From Prauserella alba (lineage in GTDB: Bacteria > Actinomycetota > Actinomycetes > Mycobacteriales > Pseudonocardiaceae), in the NCBI RefSeq assembly GCF_024171735.1, contig NZ_JAMTCH010000003.1, forward strand, positions 1 through 64,000: a DNA stretch of 64,000 bases, given 5' to 3'. Both the position numbers and the translations under genes were made by a program. Positions 43,080 to 51,864 of the stretch are shown here, in pieces. Positions within the stretch are counted from its first letter, which is position 1. Each line of letters opens with the position of its first letter. The notes beneath the pieces are model-generated. The model did not search any database and was not told the DNA's origin. It saw nothing but the letters and a program-made list of their open reading frames with translations.

Positions 43080-44204
43080 TCACCAGCTGCACGGAAGTTC
43101 GGCGCGAACGACCGTCGGGCCACCGGCCGGGCTGACGACCGACACGGTGCCGTCGATGGTGGCGGCGCGGTCGGCGAGCCCGGCGAGCCCGCCGCCGGGG
43201 CGGATCTCCGCACCCCCGCGGCCGTCGTCGGTGACCTCGACGATCACCGTATCGCCGTCGCGGCGGACGTCGACGCGAATGTCGGAGGCGTCGGCGTACT
43301 TGGCCGCATTGGTGAGTGTTTCGCCGACGACGAAGTACGTCGTGCTCTCCACCGCGGCGGGAGGGCGCTGGTCGATGTCGACCGACACCGAGACCGGCAC
43401 CGGCGACTTCGCCGCGAGCGCCGACAACGCCGCGTCGAGTCCGCGGTCGCCGAGTACCGCCGGGTAGATGCCCCGTGCCAGATCGCGCAGTTCGGACACG
43501 GCGAGTTTCGCGTCGGTGTGGGCCTCGGCGAGGAGTCTCTGCAGTTCTGCCGTGTCGGGTTCGGTGCCGCCGACCTTGGCTTTGGCGCGGCCGACCGTCA
43601 TGGCCACCGACACGAGCCGCTGCTGCGCGCCGTCGTGCAGGTCGCGTTCGATGCGCCTGCGTTCGTTCTCCGCGGCATCGACCCCGCGTGCCCGCGACGC
43701 CTGCAACCGCGTCGCCTTCGCTTCGAGCCGTTCCGCCCGCGGCGGGCCGAGGAGCGCGAGGGCGAGTTTGCCGTGCAGCCAGCCCGCGCCGGGGGCGACC
43801 GTCAGCGCCAGCGGCACGATGATCGCCGACACGATGCCGAGCACGAACTCGACGATGGCGAGCGGTGTCGTGATCAGCAGGTAGGCGAGGTCACGCCACG
43901 TCGTGGCGTCCGTCAGCTGCGCGAACCAGTTCCGGACGAGTCCGTCGGCGCGGTTACGGATCGCATCGGCGAGCGGCGTGCGCAGCCATCGGCGCAGTGA
44001 GCGGCGTTCGAAGTCGGCGAAGCGGTGCGTCAGCGTTGTCGCCAGCATCAGCAGCGGAATGCCGACCCAGACGATGGTCGTCGCGATCCCGGCCACCAAC
44101 AGCACCAGGAGCACGGCGAACTCGACGATGCGTACCGGCAGTGTCAGCAACTGGTACGCGATCGTCCGCCATGTGCCCGGCCACGGCTGGTCCTCGTGCA
44201 TCAT
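43080..44204 (-). CDS. sensor histidine kinase (PF13796-type sensor domain, HisKA_3)
   Basis: A 374-residue kinase. The first 165 residues are a four-helix membrane sensor of the actinobacterial Sensor family; a coiled linker leads to the dimerisation motif ERRRIERDLHDGAQQRL with the phospho-accepting His, and the C-terminal ATPase has the N box ETLTNAAKYA and G boxes VTDDGRGG and GGLAGLADR. Start ATG 44204 has GGAGGGG before it; ATG 44231 overlaps the stop of the upstream gene and is possible. Signal unknown; the domain resembles envelope-stress sensors. It pairs with the downstream response regulator. Confidence 0.92.
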   Translation of the reverse strand: MMHEDQPWPGTWRTIAYQLLTLPVRIVEFAVLLVLLVAGIATTIVWVGIPLLMLATTLTHRFADFERRSLRRWLRTPLADAIRNRADGLVRNWFAQLTDATTWRDLAYLLITTPLAIVEFVLGIVSAIIVPLALTVAPGAGWLHGKLALALLGPPRAERLEAKATRLQASRARGVDAAENERRRIERDLHDGAQQRLVSVAMTVGRAKAKVGGTEPDTAELQRLLAEAHTDAKLAVSELRDLARGIYPAVLGDRGLDAALSALAAKSPVPVSVSVDIDQRPPAAVESTTYFVVGETLTNAAKYADASDIRVDVRRDGDTVIVEVTDDGRGGAEIRPGGGLAGLADRAATIDGTVSVVSPAGGPTVVRAELPCSW

Positions 44205-44227
44205 CGGTTCCCCTCCACCCGGCGTGC

Positions 44228-44929
44228 TCATCCTGCCACCGGGGGCGCTGTCGCGGTGTCCGTCGTCGTGGCGGCGCCGCCGCCGGTGACGGAGGCGGAG
44301 CCCTCGGCCTCGCGGATCCGCCGTGCCGTCGGCCCCAGCAGGGTCCGCGCCAGCAGTGCGTGGGCCGCACCGAGCCTGCGCGTGACGAGCACCGACACGC
44401 ACGCCAGCAGCACGCCCAGCGCCATCCACGGCAGCGCCGTCGGCACCGAGTCCACCGTGATCCAGCGCAGGTCGTGCGCCGGGAACGCGTACAGCCCGTC
44501 GGGCAGGAAGCGGTAGTACACCGGCAGCGTGATCATCGCCAGCGACACCGACCAGAACACGACGACCAGCGTGAACTCGATGATGCCCACCGGGAGCAGC
44601 AGGATCAGGTAGACCGCGTCGCGCCACGTCTGCGCGTCGCGGGCGCGGGCCAGCCACCGTTGCCGCACCGGGCCGTGCGGCAACGGGCGGTACGGCCGCG
44701 GCACCGCGGTGGCCAGCATGCCGCGCACGCGCGTCCGTTCGAGGTCGGCCAGGCCGCGGGTGCCCGCGAGCAGCAACATCAGCACGGGGATGCCCACCCA
44801 CACGAGTGCCGTCGGTACGCCCACGCTCGCCGTCGTCACCACGAACACGAATCCGACGATCCCCAGTGGGAGGCTGAGCAGCAGAAACGGCAGCGCACCG
44901 CCCAGCCGGGGAAGCTGCGTCCGCTCCAT
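44228..44929 (-). CDS. stand-alone sensor-domain membrane protein
   Basis: A 233-residue membrane protein with about four to five helices and no kinase domain. It repeats the layout of the neighbouring kinase sensor: the same WRDAVYLILLLPVGIIEF motif (kinase WRDLAYLLITTPLAIVEF), the paired helices before it and the arginine-rich loop (LADLERTRVRGML). It is therefore a paralogue of the sensor domain encoded upstream in the same operon. It might modulate the kinase. It stops within the alternative kinase start (ATGA). Confidence 0.8.
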   Translation of the reverse strand: MERTQLPRLGGALPFLLLSLPLGIVGFVFVVTTASVGVPTALVWVGIPVLMLLLAGTRGLADLERTRVRGMLATAVPRPYRPLPHGPVRQRWLARARDAQTWRDAVYLILLLPVGIIEFTLVVVFWSVSLAMITLPVYYRFLPDGLYAFPAHDLRWITVDSVPTALPWMALGVLLACVSVLVTRRLGAAHALLARTLLGPTARRIREAEGSASVTGGGAATTTDTATAPPVAG

Positions 44930-45094
44930 GGCCGGCCTCTCTTCCTGTCCGCGGTGAGGGGTGTCCTCCTGACGACCTCAGTCTCGCCGGGCAGGAGACG
45001 TGGCCGCCATGCAGCACACGGGCCGAAACCCGGTAGGGACAACCCCACCGCCGGCGCGGCACCGGCCGGGGAATTATCGGCTTGCCACGGGCGT

Positions 45095-45100
45095 TATGCT
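45095..45100 (+). promoter_or_regulatory. -10 box of ssrA promoter
   Basis: TATGCT lies 35 bases before the mature tmRNA 5' end, leaving a short leader for RNase P to remove. Confidence 0.45.
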
Positions 45101-45135
45101 GGGCGGAAGCGAGTGATCCACACTGATCCCGTCAA

Positions 45136-45506
45136 GGGGGTGAACGGTTTCGACTCTGGACGTTGATCCAGCGGGAAGCGTGCCGGTGCAGGCAACGACC
45201 ACCGAAAGCGTCGTCGCAACTAAATATAAGCGCCAAGACTAATAGTCAGCGCGACTTCGCCCTCGCCGCCTGAGCGAGTGCGAGTCTGTCGGCCCGGGTA
45301 AGCCTTCGACCCGGTTTGCCGGCATCAGCTAGAAGGCTCACCTCCGGCCCCGGCCACGGGGACCGGTAGGGAAACCAACAGTGGCTGGGCCCGTCACACC
45401 GGCTAGTTCGCGTGACCGGTGGGGCCGAGTAGAGACACAGCGAACTGCGCACGGAGAAGCCCTGGAGAGGCGGCAGAGGACCCGGGTTCGATTCCCGGCA
45501 CCTCCA
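45136..45506 (+). ncRNA. ssrA: transfer-messenger RNA (tmRNA)
   Basis: A 371-base tmRNA that rescues stalled ribosomes. The terminal stem pairs GGGGGTG (45136-45142) with CACCTCC (45499-45505), followed by the A73 discriminator; CCA is added. The tRNA-like D region TGAACGGTTTCGACTC and the T-arm GGGTTCGATTCCC are present. The tag frame resumes at GCC 45232 after TAAATATAAGC and reads AKTNSQRDFALAA to TGA at 45271, ending in the degron ALAA. A strong terminator follows seven bases after the 3' end. Confidence 0.97.
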
Positions 45507-45512
45507 CTCGCT

Positions 45513-45547
45513 CGAAGGCGCATCCCGCTCCGCGGGATGCGCCTTCG
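45513..45547. terminator. terminator after ssrA
   Basis: CGAAGGCGCATCCCGC (45513-45528) and its exact complement at 45532-45547 form a 16-bp stem with a three-base loop. It also faces the end of the convergent TRAP permease gene. Confidence 0.88.
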
Positions 45548-45558
45548 CTGTGTCACGG

Positions 45559-46854
45559 CTACTCCGTCGAGGACATGGTCTCCGGTAGCCACAGCACGAT
45601 CTCCGGCAACGCGATCAGCAGTGCGGCCACGGCGACGACCGCGAGCACGAACGGCAAGGCACCCCAGAAGACCTCCGCCGCGGGGCGGCGTGCCGTGCGG
45701 GCGACCACGAAGACGTTCAGCCCCAGCGGCGGACTCACGAGCCCGATCTCGGCGAGCAGCACGATCAGCACGCCGAACCAGACGGGGTCGTAGCCGAGTT
45801 CGGTGACCAACGGCAGCACCACGGGAACGGTGAGTGCCAGGATCGCGATCTGGTCGAGGAAGAACCCGAGGACCACGTAGCACAGGAACAGGATGATCAT
45901 GACGACGATCGGCGCGACGTCGAGCGAGGCCACCCAGCTCACCACCGTCGGCGTCACCCGTGTCGAGGTGATGAAGTAGCCGAGGATGTGGGCACCGAGA
46001 ATGATCATCAGGATCATCACACTGGAACTGATGGTCTCGGTGACGGCGTGTTTGATCGTGGCCCAGTTCGCTCGTTTCCTGGCGGCCAGCAGTGCGAAAC
46101 CGCCCACCGCACCCAACGCGGCAGCTTCGGTCGGCGTCGCGACTCCGAAGTAGACGGTTCCGGTGACGAGCGCGAACAGCAGCAGGACCGGGCCCGCCGA
46201 CCGAAGGCTGCGCAGCTTGTCGGCCCAGGCGTGCCGCTGGCCAGCAGGTGCGGACGACGGATTGATCTTGATGAGCACGACCAACGTCGCGACGAGCGCG
46301 AGCGTGACCAGCGCGCCGGGCAGGAAGCCCGCGACGAGAACCTGTCCGACGCTCTCCTCCGCGATGACCGCGTAGAACACCAGGATGATGCTGGGCGGTA
46401 CGAGCGCGGCCAGCGTGCCGACGACGGCGACGAGGCCGGTGGAGATCCTGGGGCTGTAGCCCGAGTCGATCATCTTCGTGGTGGAGGTGTGTGCGAGCGT
46501 CGCCGCGGCGGCGGTGCTCGAGCCGGAGACCGCAGCGAACATCGCCCCCGCGCCGGTCGCCGCGATGCCCGCTCCACCACGGACCCGGCCGACCCACACC
46601 TGCGTGGCGCGGAAGAGGTCGTCCATGACACCGCTGGCCACGACGAACTGTGCCATGAGGATGAACAACGGGATCGGCGACAGCGAGTACGACGACACCG
46701 CGGCGGCGGGCGCCGACTGCAGCACGCCCAGCACGTCGGTGAGTCCGCCGTGGATGAACAGCCCGAACACGCCCGCTATGGCGATGGCGAAGCCGACCGG
46801 AACCCTGATGAGCAGCAGGGCCAGCATCACCACGATCACGATGAGCACGGACAT
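45559..46854 (-). CDS. dctM: TRAP transporter large permease (DctM)
   Basis: A 431-residue protein with about twelve helices forming the translocation channel of a tripartite carboxylate transporter. Characteristic stretches are the GSSTAAAATLAHTSTTKMIDSGY region, LVPPSIILVFYAVIAEESVGQVLVAGFLPG and EIGLVSPPLGLNVFVV. Paired with the small permease and binding protein encoded upstream; its ATG 46854 shares the A of the DctQ stop (TGATG), so translation is coupled. It imports a carboxylic or sulfonic acid with sodium or proton. Cargo is unknown. Confidence 0.93.
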   Translation of the reverse strand: MSVLIVIVVMLALLLIRVPVGFAIAIAGVFGLFIHGGLTDVLGVLQSAPAAAVSSYSLSPIPLFILMAQFVVASGVMDDLFRATQVWVGRVRGGAGIAATGAGAMFAAVSGSSTAAAATLAHTSTTKMIDSGYSPRISTGLVAVVGTLAALVPPSIILVFYAVIAEESVGQVLVAGFLPGALVTLALVATLVVLIKINPSSAPAGQRHAWADKLRSLRSAGPVLLLFALVTGTVYFGVATPTEAAALGAVGGFALLAARKRANWATIKHAVTETISSSVMILMIILGAHILGYFITSTRVTPTVVSWVASLDVAPIVVMIILFLCYVVLGFFLDQIAILALTVPVVLPLVTELGYDPVWFGVLIVLLAEIGLVSPPLGLNVFVVARTARRPAAEVFWGALPFVLAVVAVAALLIALPEIVLWLPETMSSTE

Positions 46855-47429
46855 CAGGCGTTCCCCTCCGTCTCGTCCCCGGCGCCGTGCCGGTGTCCGG
46901 CGAACACGTCCCAGAGCAGCCGCACGGTCAGCAGCGCGGCCCCGATCGGCACGAGCACGTGCCATGTCCACGTCGGAATGCTGAGCTCGGCGCCACCGGG
47001 CGGCGGGATGTCGTGGGCACGCCAGGCGTGGCCGGTCGACAGCATCCCGGCCCAGAGCAACAACACGGAGAACGCGAGCATCAGCACGCGCGCCACCAGC
47101 GTCATCGCGATCCGCACTTTCGCGGGGCACCGCTGGTAGACGGCGTCGATCGTGACGTGCGCACCTGCCCGCACCGTGTAGGCCAGCGCGAGGAAGAAGA
47201 AGCCGGGCAGCAGGTAGTCCTGGATGAAGCTGAAGCTCCAGCCCAGCGGTGCTCCGACGAAGTAGCGCATGCCGGTCTCGAACACCATCAGCAGCGTCAT
47301 CGCGATCAGCACGGAGCCCGCCAGGACGAGCCCTGCGCGTTCGATCGCCGAAACGGCGCGGAGCACGACAGGTGCGCGCCGTGCCGCGCCGGACGGCGAT
47401 CCGGTCCGGGTATCCGTGTCAGTCGTCAT
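46854..47429 (-). CDS. dctQ: TRAP transporter small permease (DctQ)
   Basis: A 191-residue membrane protein with four helices and the conserved motif LGWSFSFIQDYLLPGFFFLALAYTVR in the second/third helices. It supports the large permease in substrate capture. ATG 47429 lies inside the end of the dctP gene, an 11-base overlap. The extended reading at the N-terminus is rejected because it is a shadow of dctP. Confidence 0.9.
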   Translation of the reverse strand: MTTDTDTRTGSPSGAARRAPVVLRAVSAIERAGLVLAGSVLIAMTLLMVFETGMRYFVGAPLGWSFSFIQDYLLPGFFFLALAYTVRAGAHVTIDAVYQRCPAKVRIAMTLVARVLMLAFSVLLLWAGMLSTGHAWRAHDIPPPGGAELSIPTWTWHVLVPIGAALLTVRLLWDVFAGHRHGAGDETEGNA

Positions 47430-48498
47430 GGGTGTCCCGTTCCACTCGGCGGAGCTCGTCCTTGAGTGCGCGCAGCGCGGCCTCGCCCGACCGGTCGATC
47501 TCGGCCATGTCGGCCGCCCATTGCCGGTGGATCGGCGCGGTCGCCTTGTCCCAGGCATCCCGGCCGGAGCCGGAGATGCGATGCAGTTTCACGCCGGCGT
47601 CGCGCATCGTCTGCCTGCCCTCGGCATTGCCCTCCTGCAACGCGGTGCACAGGCTTCGGGTGGCCTGTTGGCCCGCGCGCCGGAGCACGTCGCGCAGATC
47701 CGGCGGTAGCTCGCCCCACACCCTGTCGCTGATGCTGTAGGTCATGGTGAAGCTGCCCAGCCGGGCGCCCACCGTGGCGTGGCTGGTGACCTCCTCGAGG
47801 TGATATGGCTCGGCGCTGACAGGGCCGAGCACGGTCCCGTCGACCGTGCCGCGTGAGATCGCTTCGTACATGTCGGTGGCAGGCATGCCGACCGGTGCTG
47901 CACCGAACCCCTCGACCGCGCGGTCTATCGTGCCGCCCGACGAACGCAGTTGCAGGCCGCGCAGATCGGAGGGAACCCGCACGGTGCGGGAACCGGTGAG
48001 TACCTCGTAGTCGGGGATCATGCCGACCACGAGGGGGCGCAGGCCCTTGGGCTCGAAATCCTCGCGGTAGAGCAGCCCGCCCTCGGACATCAGGTGTGAC
48101 ACCGCTAGCGAACCGGTGCACGAGTCCTCGACGAGTCCGGGCAGGTCGGCGACACCGGAGAGTGGCAGCTCCGCGGGAACGTATGCGGGTGCGACCGAGG
48201 CCAGATCCACGACACCCGACCGGATCAGCGACGGGAGGTCGGCCGCATCGCCCATCTGCTCGGCGGGGAAGTAGTCGAACCGGATCCTGCCGCCGGAGAG
48301 CTCGGACGCCTTGTCCATGAGCACGCTGGCGCCCGCGTCGGCGAACGGATGGCCGTCCGGGTAGGAGTCGGCGACCGTCAGCGTGTAGACGCCGCCCGAC
48401 TCGATGTTCGGGGCCGGCGGGGCACAAGCGCTTGCAAGGACCAGTAGCCCGAGCGATGCCGCCAGTTTCCGGACACACCGGCGAGGTGATTGCCGCAT
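47419..48498 (-). CDS. dctP: TRAP transporter substrate-binding lipoprotein (DctP)
   Basis: A 359-residue exported binding protein. The N-terminus is a lipoprotein signal with lipobox LASAC near residue 25. The DctP fold is visible: SLTVADSYP-like opening (TLTVADSYPDGHPFADAG), GRIRFDYFPAEQMGDAADLPSLIRSGVVDLASVAPAYV and the later arginine that usually binds the substrate carboxylate. It captures an organic acid and feeds the DctQ/DctM permease. First gene of the minus-strand operon dctP-dctQ-dctM. The IclR gene upstream is the likely regulator. Confidence 0.92.
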   Translation of the reverse strand: MRQSPRRCVRKLAASLGLLVLASACAPPAPNIESGGVYTLTVADSYPDGHPFADAGASVLMDKASELSGGRIRFDYFPAEQMGDAADLPSLIRSGVVDLASVAPAYVPAELPLSGVADLPGLVEDSCTGSLAVSHLMSEGGLLYREDFEPKGLRPLVVGMIPDYEVLTGSRTVRVPSDLRGLQLRSSGGTIDRAVEGFGAAPVGMPATDMYEAISRGTVDGTVLGPVSAEPYHLEEVTSHATVGARLGSFTMTYSISDRVWGELPPDLRDVLRRAGQQATRSLCTALQEGNAEGRQTMRDAGVKLHRISGSGRDAWDKATAPIHRQWAADMAEIDRSGEAALRALKDELRRVERDTHDD

Positions 48499-48597
48499 TG
48501 CATCACCGTTTCTAAATACGAATGGCTATGCTGATATGCCACCGTATGGAGTGATGTGGCGCACTGTCAACGGCAATCGATCGGGAATGCAGTCCGA

Positions 48598-49323
48598 TCA
48601 GGACAGGCGTGCGGTCACGGCGCGAGTGGCCTCGACCAGCGCTTCTGCGATCTCCGGCAGGCGCTCCGCAATGCGGGTCGTCGGCCCGGCGACCGCGATC
48701 GCGGCGAGTGTGCGGCCGTGTACGACGACCGGCCTCGCTGTGGCGCTGACGTCGGGCAGTGTTTCGCCGCGGTTGATCGCGACACCCTCGGCGCGAACGC
48801 GTTCGAGCTCCGTGCGCGCCTCGTCGAGCCTTTCCGGATCGTCGATGATCGAGTGCAGGTAGGCGTCGCGTTTGCGTGGCGACCGTGCGGCGAGCAGTAC
48901 CTTGCCCGCGCTTGGCGGAAACAGGGGCCGACGGTGCCGCAACGGCGCCGAATAGCGGATCAGCTGCCGTGATTCGGCGGCGGCGATGTAAACGACCGAG
49001 TCGCCGACGCTGGTGCCGAGCATGGCCGTCTCGTCGAAGGTATCGCGCAGTTCCTCAAGGGTCGGGCGTGCCGCATCGGCGAGATTGGGGCGCTCGGCGG
49101 TGAGCAGGTTGCCCAGTGCGGGCCCGAGCTGGAACCCGCTGTCGTCCTCGACGAGGTAGCCGGTCGAGACCAGGCCCTTCACGAGGCCGAAAACCGACGA
49201 TTTCGGCGCGTCCAACGCCCACGCCAGCGTGCCGAGCCGGATCCCGGGTTGCTCCGCGGCCAGTTCGAGGATGGCAGTCACCCTGCTGACCGTGCGGTGG
49301 GATTTCGCGGCCGATTCGGTCAT
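48598..49323 (-). CDS. IclR family transcriptional regulator
   Basis: A 241-residue regulator with an N-terminal winged helix (RVTAILELAAEQPGIRLGTLAWALDAPKSSVFGLVKGL) and a C-terminal effector-binding domain containing SAGKVLLAARSP and GVAINRGETLPDVSATARPV. IclR proteins sense small organic acids. ATG 49323 follows GGGAG; a longer form to 49362 adds a palindrome-encoded stretch and is rejected. It sits between the TRAP operon (same direction) and a divergent acyl-CoA dehydrogenase operon and likely controls both. Confidence 0.92.
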   Translation of the reverse strand: MTESAAKSHRTVSRVTAILELAAEQPGIRLGTLAWALDAPKSSVFGLVKGLVSTGYLVEDDSGFQLGPALGNLLTAERPNLADAARPTLEELRDTFDETAMLGTSVGDSVVYIAAAESRQLIRYSAPLRHRRPLFPPSAGKVLLAARSPRKRDAYLHSIIDDPERLDEARTELERVRAEGVAINRGETLPDVSATARPVVVHGRTLAAIAVAGPTTRIAERLPEIAEALVEATRAVTARLS

Positions 49324-49337
49324 GTCCACTCCCGTGC

Positions 49338-49353
49338 GTTCGTATGTACGAAC
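49338..49353. promoter_or_regulatory. palindromic operator in the IclR/acyl-CoA dehydrogenase intergenic region
   Basis: GTTCGTATGTACGAAC is a perfect inverted repeat with TG at its centre (GTTCGTA, TACGAAC), just before the iclR start. A partial match, TACGAA, recurs at 48516 upstream of dctP. Confidence 0.65.
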
Positions 49354-49374
49354 GGTACCCATCGAGTTTCGCGG

Positions 49375-49402
49375 TTGACAGCGTGGGGTCGCGCCACATA
49401 TG
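49375..49402 (+). promoter_or_regulatory. promoter of the acyl-CoA dehydrogenase operon
   Basis: TTGACA (49375-49380) with CATATG (49397-49402), 16 bases apart; the start codon is 40 bases further on. The palindrome lies upstream of this promoter. Confidence 0.5.
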
Positions 49403-49442
49403 TTCCGATATCAGAATGATGGGTCTTATATAGGGATGATCC

Positions 49443-50609
49443 GTGCACTTTGAGCTGACTGACGACCAGCGCCGCCTGCGTGAGGCCGCACGCGGCCTCG
49501 CCGCCGCGTTCACCGACGAGTACTGGGCCGAATGCGATGCGAACGGCGAGTTCCCATGGGAGTTCTACCGAGCCTTTGCCGATGGGGGCTGGCTCGGCAT
49601 CGCCATCCCCGAGGCCTACGGCGGCGGCGGGCTCGGCCTGCTGGAGGCGTCGCTGCTGATGGAGGAGATCGCCGCGTCCGGCGCGGGGATGAACGGGTGC
49701 AGCACGATGCACCTGTCCATCTTCGGGCTCAACACGATCGTCAAACACGGCAGCGCACGGCTGCGCGAGGAGATACTGCCGCGCGCCGCCGACGGCAGCC
49801 TGCACGTGTGCTTCGGCGTCACCGAACCCGACGCGGGGACCGACACGACCCGCATCGGCACGTTCGCCCGTCGGGACGGTGACGACTACGTGATCAGCGG
49901 CCGCAAGGTCTGGATCACCAAGGCCGGTCAGTCGCAGAAGATGGTGCTGATCGCCAGGACCACACCGCGCGCTGACGTCGCCAAGCCGACGGACGGCATG
50001 TCACTGTTCCTGATCGACATCGAATCGGACGCCGTCGAGCTGAAGCCGATCCCGAAGCTCGGGCGCAACGCCGTCGCGTCGTACGAGGTCTTCATCGACG
50101 ACCTGCGGGTACCGGCCTCGGCAAGGGTCGGCGAGGAGGGCGAGGGCTTCGCGTACCTGCTCGACGGGTTGAACCCCGAGCGGATCCTGCTGGCCCACGA
50201 GGCACTTGGCATCGGCAGGGCCGCGCTGGCCCGTGCAGTGCGCTACGCGAACGAACGCGTCGTCTTCGACCGCCCCATCGGCCGCAATCAGGGTGTCGCG
50301 TTTCCGCTGGCCGAGGCCGTGACCAGGCTTGACGCGGCCGAGCTGATGGCCCGCAACGCCGCGTGGCGCTACGACAACGGGCTTTCGTGCGGGCGCGAGG
50401 CGAACATGGCGAAGTACTTGTGCGCCGACGCCGGGTTCGCCGCCGCTGACCAGGCGATCCAGACGCACGGCGGCATGGGATATGCGCGGGAGTACCACGT
50501 GGAGCGGTACTTCCGGGAGTCCCGCATCCTCCGGCTGGCGCCGGTCAGCCAGGAGATGGTGCTCAACTACGTGTCCACCAAGGTTCTCGGCCTACCCAAA
50601 TCCTACTGA
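49443..50609 (+). CDS. acyl-CoA dehydrogenase
   Basis: A 388-residue FAD enzyme that forms an alpha,beta double bond in an acyl-CoA. The FAD-binding stretch CFGVTEPDAGTDTTRI is at about residues 122-137, a helical domain follows, and the conserved C-terminal QTHGGMGYAREYHVERYFRESRI is intact. The catalytic Glu position is less obvious from sequence alone. GTG 49443 follows AGGGATG. It is 11 bases before a class III CoA-transferase gene, so the pair should oxidise an acid that is first activated by CoA transfer. Substrate may be that of the nearby TRAP transporter. Confidence 0.92.
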   Translation: MHFELTDDQRRLREAARGLAAAFTDEYWAECDANGEFPWEFYRAFADGGWLGIAIPEAYGGGGLGLLEASLLMEEIAASGAGMNGCSTMHLSIFGLNTIVKHGSARLREEILPRAADGSLHVCFGVTEPDAGTDTTRIGTFARRDGDDYVISGRKVWITKAGQSQKMVLIARTTPRADVAKPTDGMSLFLIDIESDAVELKPIPKLGRNAVASYEVFIDDLRVPASARVGEEGEGFAYLLDGLNPERILLAHEALGIGRAALARAVRYANERVVFDRPIGRNQGVAFPLAEAVTRLDAAELMARNAAWRYDNGLSCGREANMAKYLCADAGFAAADQAIQTHGGMGYAREYHVERYFRESRILRLAPVSQEMVLNYVSTKVLGLPKSY

Positions 50610-50619
50610 GGGGAGATCG

Positions 50620-51762
50620 ATGCCGACCTCCGACGGAGCCCTTGCCGGGATCCGAGTCGTCGACCTGTCGCGGGTGCTTGCCGGGCCGTTGTGCACGCAG
50701 ATGCTGGCCGATCACGGCGCTGAGGTGATCAAGGTGGAGCCGCCTGCCGGCGACGAGACCCGCGGGTGGGGGCCACCGTTCCTGGGTGACGGCACCAGCG
50801 CTTACTTCAACGGGCTCAACCGCAACAAGCGCAACATCGTGCTGGATCTTGCTGCGCCCGAGGGGCAGGCCACTCTCGGGCGGCTGCTCGAGGATGCGGA
50901 CGTACTGGTCGAGAACTTCAAGGCCGGGACGCTCGCCAAGTGGGGCTTCGACGACGACCACCTCCGCCGCGTCTATCCCCGTCTCGTCCACAGCAGGATC
51001 ACCGGGTTCGGGGTGGACGGGCCGCGCGGCTCGGCTCCCGGATACGACGCCATCCTGCAGGCCTACGCGGGGCTCATGAGCATCAACGGCGATTCCGACG
51101 GCCCCGCGCTCCGTGTCGGAGTGCCCATTGTGGACATGGTGACCGGCATGCTGTCGTTCTCGGGGATCATGCTCGCGCTTCACGAGCGGCACCGTTCGGG
51201 TCACGGTCAGCTGGTCGACAACACGTTGCTCGACACCGCGGTGACCCTGCTGCACCCGCACTCCGCAACGTGGCTGGCGAGCGGGCAGGTGCCGGAACGC
51301 ACCGGCTCCGCGCATCCCACGATCGCTCCCTACGACACGTTCGCCACGCGCGACGGGCCGCTGTTCCTCGGGGTCGGCAACGACCGTCAGTTCCGCGACC
51401 TGGTGGACGTACTCGGCAAGCCGGAGCTCGCGGACGATCCCCGGTTCGTCACCAACCCCGATCGCGTGATCAACAGGGCCGAGCTGAGCGCCATCGTCGG
51501 GGCCCTGCTGGCCGAGCACGAGCGCGAAGCCCTCGGCGCGCGACTGCTGGAACGCGGCGTGCCGTCGTCACCGGTGCACGACGTCGGCGAGACCCTCACC
51601 GACCCGCAGGTGCTGCATCGCGACATGGTCGTGTCCGACGGCGACTATCGCGGCATCGGTATCCCGATCAAGCTCACACGCACGCCGGGCAGTGTTCGCA
51701 CACCGCCGAGGCAGCGGGGCGCCGACACAGCCGACGTGCTGCGCGAACTGGACGGCTCGTGA
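50620..51762 (+). CDS. class III CoA-transferase (CaiB/BaiF family)
   Basis: A 380-residue enzyme that moves CoA from one acyl-CoA to a free acid. The fold and motifs match the family: VVDLSRVLAGPLCTQMLADHGAEVIKVEPP at the start, the RNKRNIVLDL segment, VLVENFKAGTL, and the likely catalytic Asp172 in VGVPIVDMVTGML. ATG 50620 has AGGGGAG five bases upstream. It is co-transcribed with the acyl-CoA dehydrogenase and probably activates the acid for that enzyme. Substrate unknown; dicarboxylates are typical for this family. Confidence 0.92.
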   Translation: MPTSDGALAGIRVVDLSRVLAGPLCTQMLADHGAEVIKVEPPAGDETRGWGPPFLGDGTSAYFNGLNRNKRNIVLDLAAPEGQATLGRLLEDADVLVENFKAGTLAKWGFDDDHLRRVYPRLVHSRITGFGVDGPRGSAPGYDAILQAYAGLMSINGDSDGPALRVGVPIVDMVTGMLSFSGIMLALHERHRSGHGQLVDNTLLDTAVTLLHPHSATWLASGQVPERTGSAHPTIAPYDTFATRDGPLFLGVGNDRQFRDLVDVLGKPELADDPRFVTNPDRVINRAELSAIVGALLAEHEREALGARLLERGVPSSPVHDVGETLTDPQVLHRDMVVSDGDYRGIGIPIKLTRTPGSVRTPPRQRGADTADVLRELDGS

Positions 51763-51864
51763 ACACCTGCCCGCTACTTCGGTCTCGCGCGGTGCGAGAT
51801 CGTGGTTCTCGGACCGGCGACTGGGCCGGGGTTCATCGCCGGGTCCGAGGTCCGCAGGCCGGGC

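Noticed and set aside
45338-46597. Minus-strand frame containing GGAGNRTRVLCRLSRASP
   Set aside because: It runs antisense through the tmRNA gene and then out of frame through dctM; a typical false ORF.
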